Shown here: piece by piece, positions 1 through 22,617 of the stretch
How positions within the stretch are numbered: the first letter of the stretch is position 1
Layout of the letters: each line of letters begins with the position of its first letter
NCBI RefSeq assembly: GCF_002116695.1
Contig: NZ_CP020477.1
Location: 669,501-733,500 of the forward strand
Direction of reading: 5' to 3'
Length of the DNA stretch: 64,000 nt
Source of the DNA: Acidianus manzaensis
GTDB taxonomy: Archaea; Thermoproteota; Thermoprotei_A; Sulfolobales; Sulfolobaceae
Notes under the pieces: generated by a model
The model's database searches: none
The model's input: only the letters and a program-made list of their open reading frames with translations
Told to the model about the DNA's origin: nothing
Translations under genes and position numbers: made by a program

Positions 1-453
1 TTTGCTCATAGTATAATACCTAGTTACGTTAGTACATTAGAAGATATTGCTACTTTTAGAGGAAGAATTATAAGAAGATGGGATAAAAAAGTAGTAGTAG
101 GTTATCCAGCAATTTTTGGCAACCCAACACATACTGCAAGATTACTCTTCTCAATTATCTCAATGGGAGAAAATGCTAGAAATTTAATTAATATTAGATA
201 TGACGAAAATATACTTAAGGAATTCAAAAAATTAGGATATGAAATTGTGGAAATAAATAGAGATTTGGAGCCACTAGAGCCTGAGGGAAGTACAATGCAG
301 TGGATAGCTAAATATGTAAAAGATAATTTTAGCAAGATTCCTAACGTAATCTATGATAAGGGAATGAAAGGAAAGGAAGCCATGATTAGATTCTGGACTA
401 CCGATCTTCAAGAAATGATAGATAGCTTAAAGACTATATGTAATAACATCTAG
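1..453 (+). CDS. ThiN-domain protein, 5'-truncated by the window edge (thiamine-phosphate synthase family or ThiR-like regulator)
   Basis: The reading frame is open from base 1, so the gene starts outside the window; 150 C-terminal residues are visible. From about residue 55 it matches the ThiN fold: an AxNIRY-type segment ([12 protein letters not shown]), an [11 protein letters not shown] segment, EGSTMQW, and a C-terminal [12 protein letters not shown] stretch. ThiN is the archaeal thiamine-phosphate synthase, found fused to ThiD kinase or to an HTH domain that makes a thiamine-sensing repressor. The 50 residues before it (with [16 protein letters not shown]) do not look like the end of ThiD, so I lean towards the HTH-ThiN regulator type; the missing N-terminus would decide. 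The next gene starts 2 bases after the stop. Confidence 0.75.
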   Translation, partial: FAHSIIPSYVSTLEDIATFRGRIIRRWDKKVVVGYPAIFGNPTHTARLLFSIISMGENARNLINIRYDENILKEFKKLGYEIVEINRDLEPLEPEGSTMQWIAKYVKDNFSKIPNVIYDKGMKGKEAMIRFWTTDLQEMIDSLKTICNNI

Positions 454-455
454 AT

Positions 456-992
<537 letters not shown>

Positions 993-1014
993 CATATATT
1001 TAGACAGTATTAAT

Positions 1015-2822
<1,808 letters not shown>

Positions 2823-2845
2823 AAAACGTTTAAAAACTAAAATTT

Positions 2846-4594
<1,749 letters not shown>

Positions 4595-4646
4595 AAAAAT
4601 ATATATATAACTTCTTCTATATAAGGATTCCTATATCTTCTATGTC

Positions 4647-6542
4647 CTATTTTAGTATATGCAGTAGCTTCATCATTATAAAGAAATTGTATGAAGACGA
4701 AGAACTACTACTAAAGTTTAGATGCACATGGATTAATATTATTAGCATTATTGCGGTAATTACTACAAGTATTGCAGAGTGTAAGAATCCATTAGCTATT
4801 CTGCCAGTTCCTAATTTCCCAACTAGCAATCCGGCTAAAAATGAGTTAAACAATGATGAAATTGCGGTAATATAGATAGCCTTAGGTAATATTACACTGG
4901 CAGTTACTAGAGGACCATACGCTAGACTAGAATGTTGAGAAACTATTAAACCTAAAATTGCAGAGCCCAATATAGTGGAAGCTACTAAAGCTAATACTAC
5001 GCCTACATAAGGAGTTGCTAATAGTATTTTTATCTTAGAGTCATAGTCTCTTTTTATTCTTATTTGTGTATCTATTTGTTCTGCTATACTTTCTACCGTG
5101 TCTGGAGTCATACTGCCTATTTCCATCATATCAGCTAATGCTATTATCGAAATCCTTGAAGTGAAGTCTCTTATTCTTTCTGCTCCTTTTCTAAATGCAT
5201 CTTTTAGAGGATATCCTAGGGTTATATATGAATGAATTTCATTTAGTACAGTTCCTAGTTTACCCATTTCTTTTGAATCTTTAATGTTTTCAATTACTTT
5301 TTCTGGAGGTAATCCTGCTCTTATTCCCTCACTTATTGCTCTTAGAAAGCTTACAACATACGGATCGTATCCAGTTCCTTCTTTTAATTGCTTACCTAAA
5401 ATTATGTAAGGAGGTACGGTTGCAATCAATAAGCCTATGGTTATAGATAAAACTGTAGGAGTAATATCACTAGTTCCACCACTTAATGTAAAGAAATTTA
5501 ATAACTGATGAGTAAGAAATAATAATACAAACATAGCCAATAATCCTACTCCAAATGATATATAGAATATATTATAATTTAATTTCTTTTCTGGAAAACG
5601 CAGTTGTGTTTGTTCAATAACATATATAAATACTAAATTAACTAATGGTACTACTACAACGCCTAAAACTCCAAACATTCCTAAAGTAGATGCTCCGCTG
5701 CCTAAAGGAAATATAGCTTCTAATACCATAGCCAAGAAAATCATAATATAGCCTGAAGAAAGCCATATTACGTATCCTTCGGCTACTCCTGAAAGTTTGT
5801 CTGAAGCTAAAGATGCCATTAACTCTAAGTATTTTGACAGATCTTTGGCTTTGGCTTCCATGGTTTGTAAAACTGGCGCTCCTGTTCTTACTGCAGTTAT
5901 GTAAGTAAGGAAATAATCCTTAAGGATCTTAGACGGAGAAATAGATGCAGCATGGGACATAGCATCTTCTACACCTTCTCCTAGAAATTTCATTCTTTTG
6001 TTAACATACAGTGCTACATTGTTAATATATTGAAAAGCAGAAGCCTTAGAGATTTTTTCAAACATTATTCTTGGGCTTAATCCTGATCTTAGGAAAATCA
6101 AGAATATTGAGGTAAAAGCAGCCATTTCTGAATCTATTCCTATTCTTTTATTTTCTTTGATTTGTGAAATATTAGCCGTAGAAGCTAAATAAACTACAGG
6201 AGGAATTATAATGCCAAATACCCACATCATAAAAGATAGTATCAGATATTTACTTAATCTATATAGTAAATAGAATTTTACGAAAATTAATAACCCAAAT
6301 ACAATCAATACTACTGTTAGAGCTGAAGATAATAATAAATAGAAGAAAATTTTTGAGGCATATAATAAAGGATCTTCAGAAATTCCTGCTTGTAATAAGT
6401 TATTTTGTAATGATTTAGCCATTGATTTTACAATTCCTAATCTAACAAACTTAGCATAAATAGGCATAGAAGGTAATGTACTAATTTTTTGCTTAGGCAA
6501 ATTCTGTGATTCGTTACTTTGTTTCTTAAGTTTAATTGCCAT
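4647..6542 (-). CDS. Type IV pilus/secretion membrane platform protein (GspF/TadC family)
   Basis: A 631-residue integral membrane protein with two tandem T2SF-type halves: cytoplasmic helical bundles (about 115-270 and 390-510) alternating with clusters of membrane helices (about 55-115, 245-305, 325-395, 520-625). It is the platform partner of the ATPase encoded next. I place the start at ATG 6542 because a TATA-like TTAAAAA (6564-6570) lies 22-28 bases upstream, giving a leaderless transcript; a TTG at 6557 would add five residues. The order is platform gene first, ATPase second, the reverse of many archaeal pilus loci. The C-terminus carries an odd run of seven serines. No pilin gene is adjacent. 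Confidence 0.88.
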   Translation of the reverse strand: MAIKLKKQSNESQNLPKQKISTLPSMPIYAKFVRLGIVKSMAKSLQNNLLQAGISEDPLLYASKIFFYLLLSSALTVVLIVFGLLIFVKFYLLYRLSKYLILSFMMWVFGIIIPPVVYLASTANISQIKENKRIGIDSEMAAFTSIFLIFLRSGLSPRIMFEKISKASAFQYINNVALYVNKRMKFLGEGVEDAMSHAASISPSKILKDYFLTYITAVRTGAPVLQTMEAKAKDLSKYLELMASLASDKLSGVAEGYVIWLSSGYIMIFLAMVLEAIFPLGSGASTLGMFGVLGVVVVPLVNLVFIYVIEQTQLRFPEKKLNYNIFYISFGVGLLAMFVLLFLTHQLLNFFTLSGGTSDITPTVLSITIGLLIATVPPYIILGKQLKEGTGYDPYVVSFLRAISEGIRAGLPPEKVIENIKDSKEMGKLGTVLNEIHSYITLGYPLKDAFRKGAERIRDFTSRISIIALADMMEIGSMTPDTVESIAEQIDTQIRIKRDYDSKIKILLATPYVGVVLALVASTILGSAILGLIVSQHSSLAYGPLVTASVILPKAIYITAISSLFNSFLAGLLVGKLGTGRIANGFLHSAILVVITAIMLIILIHVHLNFSSSSSSSYNFFIMMKLLHILK

Positions 6543-6928
6543 AAAAGAATTTTGCAATACGAATTTTTAAGTTTTGGTATTCTTGCTCAACTTAAGCAGA
6601 ATAATGATTTAGTTTCATGTTACCCTCTGTCTTTCTGAAGTACTAAATAATAGTTCATAATGAAGATACTATTTAAATTTCTATAGCTAAATCAAAGTTT
6701 ATATAAAATTATCTCTTAAATATGATTAGATAGAATATATTTTAAATCTACATAATAATATTAAATAAGTAATAATTTTTGAAATTATACTTTATATAAT
6801 ATTTTAATTCCAGGAAATTTAAGATGTTCTTTAATCTTTATGAAAATATTTATGAAGAGATAAATAAATCTAATAAAGTATATTAGAGTACCAGATTAAG
6901 CCGTATATTACAGTTACTTTGTTATCTT
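6543..6928. other. AT-rich intergenic region upstream of the pilus operon
   Basis: About 386 bases without a supportable gene. It holds the TATA-like element of the platform gene (6564-6570 on the minus strand) and otherwise very AT-rich sequence with several TTTAAA/TATA-like strings. A 20-codon open frame (ATG at 6824) is too short to call. No tRNA, no clear C/D-box pair and no strong inverted repeat were found. Its length relative to other gaps here suggests upstream control sites for the pilus operon. Confidence 0.5.
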
Positions 6929-7985
<1,057 letters not shown>

Positions 7986-7996
<11 letters not shown>

Positions 7997-8624
7997 CTAA
8001 ATCCCTCTTACTAATGTAATAATTGGGAGCCAGCTTAAGTAAATTTTTCCATGTCCTCCTAATAATCTTTGGTGGAGGATTTCCACTTTCATATATTTGT
8101 TTTATCCAATTTTTAGTTTTTGGATCTGAAGGATAACCACTACCAAAATCTCCATATTCACTTTTTAGAGAATCTATTATTTTATCCCTAATTACTTTAG
8201 CTATTATGCTAGCTGCACTAGACTCTACAAAAAGTTCATCAGCTTTATATACTACATTAGGTTTCGCTTTTAATTTATTAATTAAATCTATTACTTCTTG
8301 TTCTTTTCCAACTCTATCAACAGTAATTATATTTGGTGAAAAAGTAATTGATGCCATGATTATTTGAATAACCTTTTTATATGTAACCTTATTAAGGTTC
8401 TCAGAATCTATTTCATAAGGCATAGCCTTATTTATTATTATTAGTTGAGAAAAATTGAGTATTATATCAAATAGTTTTTCTCTTTCTTTTCTAGTCAATT
8501 GCTTACTGTCTTTTACTCCTGCAGTTTTTAGAATCTTCTCTTGATTTTCATCAATTATTACTCCAGCTATAATCATTGGTCCTATAATACATCCTCTTCC
8601 AGCTTCATCTATGCCTAATTTTAT
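7986..8624 (-). CDS. rnhB: Ribonuclease HII, apparently started at ATA
   Basis: RNase HII removes RNA from RNA/DNA hybrids, including single ribonucleotides in DNA. The catalytic DEAGRG motif lies in frame upstream of the first ATG (8576), at 8609-8592, so that ATG cannot be the start of a working enzyme. No ATG, GTG or TTG exists in frame before the motif; the natural start position is an ATA at 8624-8622, which overlaps the nmd3 stop (ATAA, where ATGA would be usual) and gives the expected MKLGIDEAGRG-type N-terminus and 212 residues. Further conserved parts are KDSKQLTRKER, an internal DRVGK, and ESSAASIIAKVIRD. The function is secure; the start is unusual. Confidence 0.88.
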
Positions 8625-9334
8625 ATTCTTATCGAAATGACAAGTTTTGCATCCCTTTTACCATCTTTTACTCTTTCGTTTTCAAAACTTTCTGTAATTT
8701 CGGCCTTAACTAATGATTTAAAGTTAGAGACGAGTTTTTTTGCAGTATATTTATTTATGAAATAATAATCTACACCTTCTTTTCCTTCAATAATATCGGA
8801 CAATGAATTAATTACATCATTAGAGAAAAACGATTCAAATAAAGCTCTTTTTTCTTCTTCTAACTTTCCTTTTCCTCTAAGTTGTATTATTGCTTCATAA
8901 TATCTTGCTTTCTTTTTAGCACAAATATCGCAAATTACTTGAGAAACTCTCAACTCTACAGTACGTTCTATATTAAATTTCTTATTACCAACTTTTCCTT
9001 GAAAACTTAAATTAACGAATGTTCTTCCATTTCTATCCTTCCATTTATCTCCTAAGTCAATTCTATAATCTTTAACATTAGAATCTATTTTAACTTCTTT
9101 ACCTAGAAATCTTAGTATTATATCGTTTATTGCATCATTACTATTATCATATAATCTAACCCATTTCCTATCTATCCATTCAGCATTACATATTTTACAA
9201 ATCTTTCCAGTAACCACTTGAGGTGTCTGTATAAGGTTTTTAGTTTCTATATAACAATCATAGCATAATCTATCAATGAGTTCTACGTCCTCTTTTCCAC
9301 ATCTGACGCAGAATTTTTTAACCATAATGGTCAC
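8621..9334 (-). CDS. NMD3-related ribosome-associated zinc protein
   Basis: A 237-residue archaeal homologue of the N-terminal half of eukaryotic NMD3, the 60S export/quality-control adaptor. Zinc-binding cysteine pairs are visible: CVRC and CYDC near the N-terminus, CKIC near residue 45 and CDIC near 138. The eukaryotic C-terminal export signals are absent, as in other archaea. The open frame begins with GTG at 9334, which overlaps the DUF424 stop (GTGA); an ATG three codons later (9325) is an equally good start. It lies in an overlapping block with aIF2-beta, DUF424 and RNase HII, consistent with a large-subunit maturation role that is inferred, not shown. Confidence 0.85.
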   Translation of the reverse strand: MTIMVKKFCVRCGKEDVELIDRLCYDCYIETKNLIQTPQVVTGKICKICNAEWIDRKWVRLYDNSNDAINDIILRFLGKEVKIDSNVKDYRIDLGDKWKDRNGRTFVNLSFQGKVGNKKFNIERTVELRVSQVICDICAKKKARYYEAIIQLRGKGKLEEEKRALFESFFSNDVINSLSDIIEGKEGVDYYFINKYTAKKLVSNFKSLVKAEITESFENERVKDGKRDAKLVISIRI

Positions 9335-9636
9335 AAATTATAAACTTGAGCAAATTTCACTCCTTTTACTTCTAATACAGAATTTTTATGAACATATCCT
9401 CTTTTTATTGCCTCATCAACTATATTATTTCCTACTATACTTACTACAGTAGCTTCATTAAATAGGGTAAAAGCGTATTCCAGATCTACTTCTTCTCCAC
9501 CGTAAAATTCCTTATTTATACTTAAAATTGCTTTATCATCTTTAAACTCTTTACCTAATAATTCCTTTTCACATAAATTCACAAAAGTATACTGATTTTC
9601 CCTTATTATATTTAGTATAACATTCATGAAAATCAC
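9331..9636 (-). CDS. DUF424 family protein
   Basis: A 101-residue protein matching the archaeal DUF424 family: an N-terminal beta strand, CEKELLGKEF near residue 25, the FYGGEEVD segment in the middle, and a C-terminal VKGVKFAQVY. Function is unknown; the family is repeatedly found beside aIF2-beta and NMD3 genes, which suggests a translation or ribosome link. Its start ATG overlaps the aIF2-beta stop (ATGA at 9633-9636) and its stop overlaps the next start, so all three are probably translationally coupled. A second ATG four codons in is an alternative start. Confidence 0.82.
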   Translation of the reverse strand: MIFMNVILNIIRENQYTFVNLCEKELLGKEFKDDKAILSINKEFYGGEEVDLEYAFTLFNEATVVSIVGNNIVDEAIKRGYVHKNSVLEVKGVKFAQVYNL

Positions 9637-10046
9637 AATGGTTTTACAGAGGTTTTAGCTCCGCATGCTAAGCACTGAATATACCATATTTTTCCTTCTT
9701 TTACTAGAACCGTATCATAGCTCTTGCAAGTAGTACATTGTACATATGTTTTAAGGAACCTTTCCATTAATGTATTTATTATCGATGACGAAAATCTACC
9801 TTGAATTAGCAATTGTCCATTATCGCTTATTGAACCTGCTGCTCCTAACTCCTTAAGTAAATATCTCATGCATAGTTTATCTTCTCTTCTTATTCTATAG
9901 CAATATTCTCCAAAATTCCTAATAATAGTAGTACCTCCAACGTTAAAAATTATTAGTGATGGTAAGTTTTGAATTCCTTCTGCTTGAGTTTTTTTAGGTA
10001 ATTTCGAGTAAACTCTATCTAAGAGATATTCGTAATCTTCAACCAT
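9633..10046 (-). CDS. eif2b: Translation initiation factor aIF2, beta subunit
   Basis: A 137-residue aIF2-beta. It has the N-terminal helix that contacts the gamma subunit (YEYLLDRVYSKL), the central alpha/beta domain, and a C-terminal zinc ribbon with CTTC and CLAC pairs. With alpha and gamma subunits encoded elsewhere it forms the heterotrimer that delivers initiator tRNA to the small subunit. Length is normal. It is the first gene of the block DUF424-NMD3-RNase HII-TGS and is divergent from the methylthiotransferase gene across a 48-base gap holding both promoters. Confidence 0.95.
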   Translation of the reverse strand: MVEDYEYLLDRVYSKLPKKTQAEGIQNLPSLIIFNVGGTTIIRNFGEYCYRIRREDKLCMRYLLKELGAAGSISDNGQLLIQGRFSSSIINTLMERFLKTYVQCTTCKSYDTVLVKEGKIWYIQCLACGAKTSVKPL

Positions 10047-10047
10047 A

Positions 10048-11375
<1,328 letters not shown>

Positions 11376-11385
11376 TTATTGTCCT

Positions 11386-12583
<1,198 letters not shown>

Positions 12584-12601
12584 TATTTAATAAATATAAT
12601 C

Positions 12602-12940
<339 letters not shown>

Positions 12941-12942
12941 AA

Positions 12943-13695
12943 TTGTCAGAAAAAAAGAAAAAAATAGAGAAAAGACGTAAAGATGCAGATCTTTTTAAAG
13001 TCGTAGATTCTACAATTGACCCTAGAACATATCTACTTCTGCAGGATATTGCAAGAAAATTAAGAATTGATTACTACCTAGGAGCTATTTCTTCTGGTAA
13101 GGAAGCAAAAGTATATCCTGCAAAAACATATGATGGGAATTTTTATGCAGTAAAAATTTATTATGTTTCGACTTCGGCATCTAAAAAAGCTATACAAAAA
13201 TACACATTTGGAGATAAAAGATTTGAGAATATAAAAGCTAGTAATACAAAAAAGTTAATTTCTATTTGGGCAAGAAAGGAATTTAAAAACCTTTCTATAT
13301 TATATGAATCAGGAGTAAATGTTCCCAAACCAATTCTAGTTCAAGAACATATTTTAGTAATGAATTTTATTGGAGAGAACGGTGTAAGAGCTCCATTATT
13401 AAAAGAACTTCCTGATGAAGAAATAACCAAAGACATGTATGAAGAAATTTTAAGCCAAATAGATCTTATGGTTAATAAAGCTAAATTAGTTCATGGAGAT
13501 TTAAGCGAATATAATATTATCGTATACGATAAAATATACATAATTGATGTTAGCCAAAGCATATCTATTGAAAGCGAAAATGCACCAGAATTGTTAAGAA
13601 GGGATATAGAAAATATAAACAGATTTTTTGAAAGCAAAGGTATAGAAGTTAATGATACTGAAGAAATTTTAAAGAGATTTAACATAATTACTTGA
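12943..13695 (+). CDS. rio1: RIO1-family serine protein kinase
   Basis: A 250-residue RIO kinase. The ATP loop LGAISSGKEAKVY is at about 46-58, the ATP-anchoring lysine is Lys71 (YAVKIY), the catalytic loop HGDLSEYN places Asp181 and Asn186, and the metal-binding Asp197 is in IIDVSQS. The flexible-loop layout fits Rio1. It acts in late small-subunit maturation. The frame starts with TTG 12943, two bases after aIF1A, and ends 6 bases before the pno1 ATG, so aIF1A-Rio1-Pno1 form one ribosome-related operon. Confidence 0.93.
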   Translation: MSEKKKKIEKRRKDADLFKVVDSTIDPRTYLLLQDIARKLRIDYYLGAISSGKEAKVYPAKTYDGNFYAVKIYYVSTSASKKAIQKYTFGDKRFENIKASNTKKLISIWARKEFKNLSILYESGVNVPKPILVQEHILVMNFIGENGVRAPLLKELPDEEITKDMYEEILSQIDLMVNKAKLVHGDLSEYNIIVYDKIYIIDVSQSISIESENAPELLRRDIENINRFFESKGIEVNDTEEILKRFNIIT

Positions 13696-13701
13696 AAAGC
13701 A

Positions 13702-14208
13702 ATGTTTGTTAGCACATCAGATGAGAAAATAAGGATAATACAACAAATTATTCCTAAGCTTAAAGAAATATCAGATGTCGATATTACTTATGACGATAAA
13801 ACAAAAACATTTAACGTTAATTCGTCTTCAAATCCTTATGATGCTATGAAAGTAGTTTCAATAATTAAAGCAATAGACTATGGATTTAATGTTGATGAAG
13901 CATTGAAACTAATGAGTGACGATTATATGTTAGATGTTATAGATTTGAAACAAGCCATAGGTAGTAATCCAGATGCATTAAGAAGAATAAAAGGAAGAAT
14001 AATTGGAGAAAACGGAAAAGCTAAAAAGATTATTCAAGAATATACTGGAGTATTAATTTCAATAAAAGATCATATTGTAGCTATTATAGGAATTTACGAT
14101 CAACTAACAATAGCAAAAAAAGCAATAGAATTGCTAATAGAAGGAAAAGAACATTCTACTGTATATAAATTCCTAGATAAAGCAGAAGCTCAACTAATAT
14201 CTTTAGCT

Positions 14209-14238
<30 letters not shown>
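13702..14238 (+). CDS. KH-domain ribosome assembly factor (Pno1/Dim2-like)
   Basis: A 178-residue protein with two KH-type domains; the second has the canonical GRIIGENGKAKKIIQ (GxxG loop) near residues 97-112, while the first lacks a clear GxxG. This is the archaeal Pno1/Dim2 family that binds the 3' region of 16S precursor and partners Rio1, Nob1 and Dim1. It follows the Rio1 gene by 6 bases. Its last 30 bases overlap, tail to tail, the 3' end of the minus-strand gene at 14209-14748. Confidence 0.9.
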
Positions 14239-14748
<510 letters not shown>

Positions 14749-14767
14749 ATGTTATATTTTCTAAACG

Positions 14768-15760
<993 letters not shown>

Positions 15761-15899
15761 ATACTTAAAATATTTTTTGGCACTTTATACTTTTAGCTAT
15801 TAAATGCCATTCTAGTTGGATACGCTCTAGACTTGATATGTATTATTTGAGTCTCATCTTTAAACTTCATATTGTTAATTTAAGGATTAAGTGGTTTAG

Positions 15900-17823
<1,924 letters not shown>

Positions 17824-17849
<26 letters not shown>

Positions 17850-18750
17850 CTTCTGCCAATTTTGCTTCTATAAAGTTACATTTGACATCATAAGAAGAAC
17901 AGACATCATAAGCTTCTTTCTTAATTTTATCTAAATTTGTATCATTATCATATAATATAAGAATGCTTGGTCCAGCACCACTAACGCAACTTCCTACAGC
18001 ATCGTTTTTTAAAGCTATTTCCTTTATTTTCTTATAATATGGAAATAATGGCTCTCTAGCAACTTCTACTATATCATCATTTAATCCCATTCTAACAAGC
18101 TCTTTATCTCCTTTTATAATACCTAGTAGAAAAGAACTAAGATATCTCGAATTATTAACATATTTAGATAAACTTATCTGATTAGGTAACATTTCTCTTG
18201 CCTTTTTAGTTTTACCTTCTTTTTGTCCTTCAGGAACTATCAGTAAAATATTAAAATCTAAATTTACAGGAATTTCTACTACTCTAACTGGAGAAACTGA
18301 ACTTACTGAGACTATGCCTCCGAATATACTTGCTGCAACATTATCAGGATGAGGAGATCCAGAAGAGGCTTGTTCACCTAACATTGCATATTTTACTAAA
18401 TCGTTCTTACTTAACTTTAAATCAAATAATTCATTTATTCCGAGTACAGAAGCTGCAGCTGAGGCTCCGCTACTTCCTAATCCTAAACCGAAAGGAATTC
18501 CTTTCTTTATTTTAATTTTTATTCCTCTATCTATTCCTTTATCTTGAAGCAACATTTTTGCTGCTAATCCTGCTGAATTCTTTTCTATTTGTAAAGGTAT
18601 TCTATCATTAGACTCTATTTCTATTTTATTTTTTTCTTTATTTTCTTCAATAATAATTTCATCTTTAAACGCAGTATGAGCTAATGATAAAATATCAAAT
18701 CCAGATCCCAAATTAGCTGATGTTGAATAAGCTATAACTCTTACTGACAC
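17824..18750 (-). CDS. thrB: Homoserine kinase (GHMP family)
   Basis: A 308-residue GHMP kinase phosphorylating homoserine to O-phosphohomoserine, the branch point to threonine (and, in some organisms, methionine). The ATP loop PFGLGLGSSGASAAA is near residue 88, the SANLGSGFD motif is at the N-terminus and the C-terminal SCVSGAGPSILIL is present. Length is typical. The gene overlaps the cystathionine synthase family gene downstream, forming a two-gene amino-acid unit. Confidence 0.92.
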
Positions 18751-18800
18751 AGATTACTTTAAAAAGAACTATATTTAAGATTTCCTAATTTTACGCTATT

Positions 18801-20411
18801 TTAAAAAATTCCGGAGAAGAATTTATCTTTAATATCCTTATTAAGAATTACTACGTATAATTTTTCTTTTGCGAATTCTTTTCCATCTATATAACCTTCT
18901 GGAGCATAAACACGAGCTTTTCCTAAAAAGTTGATAGCAGTATTAGGTGACTTCAATTTAACTGCAGGATTTTTTATCAATTTACTTATGCCTATCCAAT
19001 CAAAATAACCTACTTCTTCCTGATTTTCATTTCCATTAACTAGTATATTTCTTTCAATCATATAGTCATACTTTTCTGGCGTGCAATATAGAGAACTTAC
19101 TACTATAACATCTCCAATCCCTTTTTCTAAAGCCTTATATCCTACATATGATCCTAAAAATATTTTTCTAAAAGGTAAATTGTAAAATCTCTTATCTTCT
19201 TCTCCTATTATTGTTGGATTATTATTGATATTTTTTACTATAACATCTATGCTTTCATTTTCCTTTATCTTGCTTCCGGGTTCTAAGCCTACAAATCCAT
19301 CAGCAGAAGAAAAGCTTCCAACCATGTAACTATCAAAAGGAATTGGTATGGCATAACCATTTACTATATAAACTGGAGTGTACGTAAATCTCTTTTTATC
19401 TGCAGATAATTCAGTTAATACCTTTAATGTAGCGATAATATCATTAGATTTACTAGGTAAAAGATATTTGGAAACTATTCTATCATATACCATTATCGTA
19501 GAGACTATATTTCCAGGTAAACCTATTACAGTCTTTCCTTTGAATTCTCCAAAAAGTGTTGGTTTACCGGGCTTAAATTTAATTCCATGTACTATAATTC
19601 TTCCTTTCTCACTAATTATTTGGTGTACGAAATCTTTTTCTCCAGCGCTTGTTCCTCCAGTAGTTATTATCACATCCGCTTTTTCTGCTCCTCTTTCTAA
19701 AGCATTTTCAATTTCGTTTTTATCGTCCTTTACAATTTCGTATCCTACTACTTTAATTCCATCTTGAACAAGTCTAGCATATAAGTAGTATAAATTACTC
19801 TCATAGATTTTACCTGGTTCCAGTTTTTCTCCTGGATGAACTAATTCATTTCCAGTTATTATTAGGTAAATTTTAGGTAAATCATAAACTTTAATTTTAT
19901 CAATCCCAGCAGAAGATAAAAACGCAATTTTCTCAGGAGATAGTATTTCACCTTTTTTTATTATTTCAAATCCCTTAGGAATATCGCTTCCAATCCATGC
20001 AACATTTTTTCCAAAAGAAATTTTTTCTGGGATTAAAACATAATCTCTTTCTATTTTTGTATCTTCAATTTTAACAACAGCATCAGCTCCTTCTGGTATC
20101 ATAGCTCCTGTATCTACTTCTATTGCATCATTTCCTTCAATTCTTAAATTAGTGCTTTCTCCAATATTTATTTTTGCTTTGATTTTAAATTTTCCTGGTG
20201 TGTAACTAGATTTTATGGCAAAGCCATCAACAGTAGATCGAGAGAATGGGGGCAAATCTATGTTTGAATAAATGTCTTCTGCAGATATTCTATTTAATGC
20301 TTCAAAAAGATTTACTTCGCTTATCTTATATGTTAAAGGCTTTTCTTTAATTAAAATAGATAAGGCTTGCTTATATGTTAAAAGGTTATCTTCAGGTAAA
20401 ATAGCTCTCAT
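18801..20411 (-). CDS. moeA: Molybdopterin molybdenumtransferase MoeA with C-terminal extra domain
   Basis: A 536-residue MoeA-family protein that inserts molybdenum or tungsten into adenylated molybdopterin. The first ~400 residues hold the MoeA fold: [41 protein letters not shown] and [14 protein letters not shown] are all clear. After about residue 405 comes a region resembling the periplasmic-binding-protein-like domain found fused to archaeal MoeA, but shorter than the usual ~220 residues, ending FFSGIF. It follows the PqqD-like gene by 23 bases on the same strand. Confidence 0.88.
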   Translation of the reverse strand: MRAILPEDNLLTYKQALSILIKEKPLTYKISEVNLFEALNRISAEDIYSNIDLPPFSRSTVDGFAIKSSYTPGKFKIKAKINIGESTNLRIEGNDAIEVDTGAMIPEGADAVVKIEDTKIERDYVLIPEKISFGKNVAWIGSDIPKGFEIIKKGEILSPEKIAFLSSAGIDKIKVYDLPKIYLIITGNELVHPGEKLEPGKIYESNLYYLYARLVQDGIKVVGYEIVKDDKNEIENALERGAEKADVIITTGGTSAGEKDFVHQIISEKGRIIVHGIKFKPGKPTLFGEFKGKTVIGLPGNIVSTIMVYDRIVSKYLLPSKSNDIIATLKVLTELSADKKRFTYTPVYIVNGYAIPIPFDSYMVGSFSSADGFVGLEPGSKIKENESIDVIVKNINNNPTIIGEEDKRFYNLPFRKIFLGSYVGYKALEKGIGDVIVVSSLYCTPEKYDYMIERNILVNGNENQEEVGYFDWIGISKLIKNPAVKLKSPNTAINFLGKARVYAPEGYIDGKEFAKEKLYVVILNKDIKDKFFSGIF

Positions 20412-20434
20412 AAAAAATAATTGTGAAAAATAAC

Positions 20435-20712
<278 letters not shown>

Positions 20713-20716
<4 letters not shown>

Positions 20717-21165
20717 TCTTCCTCATCTCCACCATAATTAGATCTTTGTGGTCTTCTTCTGTATTGATTTCTTCCGCCTCTGAATCCTCCTCTACCATAA
20801 TTCCTTCTAGGCTGTGGTGAATGATCCTCTGGCATTGTTTCTGGGATTTCTTCAGCTTGAGGAATTCCTTCTTCCTCTCCTTCAGAAATTTTGGATTTGC
20901 TTCCTGCATTTAATTGTACTTGGCCTTTAAAAGCAGTAGTCCAACCGTTTTCAACTTTTATTACTTGTCCTTCTTTTATGGTATCTCCTTGGTTGCCCCA
21001 TAATGTTAGTTTTACTCTTCCTGTTTCGTCTCCTAATATGATTTCTCTAATGGTTCTTTGGCCATTTCTTGTTTGTACGACTTTTTGTTCTCCAACTTGG
21101 AGAACTCTACCACTTATATTTACGTTTTCCATTCCTGCTTTTAGATTACCTATTTTTTGTTCCAT
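20713..21165 (-). CDS. ssb: Single-stranded DNA-binding protein (crenarchaeal SSB)
   Basis: A 150-residue SSB of the Sulfolobus type: one OB fold (about residues 1-95, with [25 protein letters not shown] and [20 protein letters not shown]) then an acidic stretch and a flexible Arg/Gly-rich tail ([20 protein letters not shown]) ending in acidic GGDEEE. It coats ssDNA in replication and repair; the tail recruits partners. It has an upstream TATA-like stretch (21190-21200 on the minus strand) and is the first gene of an ssb-pqqD-moeA run. Confidence 0.93.
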
Positions 21166-21409
21166 GTATCCCGACTCACGAAATTTATTAATATATAATT
21201 GAAAAGAGATATATTTAAATCTTCTCCATTGACATATTTAAGTAAAATACTTTTGTAACTATTCTCATAGGAAGTTTTCTATATAAAATATTTTATCAAG
21301 AATACATACTGAATTATCGCATAGAGATTTCGATCTTTCATTAATTTTGTAATCAATTAGTTTTATATATATCTATATAATAATTAGCTTCATTATATAT
21401 TATCTATGT

Positions 21410-21428
21410 AAGGTTATTTTTTAACCTT
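21410..21428. repeat. Inverted repeat abutting the moxR promoter
   Basis: AAGGTTA (21410-21416) and TAACCTT (21422-21428) form a perfect 7-base inverted repeat around TTTTT. It ends 2 bases before the TATA box at 21431, the place where BRE and upstream regulator sites lie. It may be an operator; a terminator is unlikely as it is not followed by a T-run at a gene end. Confidence 0.45.
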
Positions 21429-21430
21429 TG

Positions 21431-21438
21431 TTTATAAG
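21431..21438 (+). promoter_or_regulatory. TATA box of the moxR-VWA operon
   Basis: TTTATAAG lies 29 to 22 bases before ATG 21460, matching a leaderless archaeal promoter. Together with the ssb promoter on the other strand it occupies the 294-base divergent region 21166-21459, which holds no gene I can support. Confidence 0.65.
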
Positions 21439-21459
21439 CTATAAAATCAAGTAGTAAAT

Positions 21460-22613
<1,154 letters not shown>

Positions 22614-22617
<4 letters not shown>

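Noticed and set aside
6824..6886. 20-codon open frame in the pilus leader region
   Set aside because: Length is expected by chance and its residues show no domain or signal.
8574..8576. ATG as start of RNase HII
   Set aside because: It would remove the catalytic DEAGRG motif.
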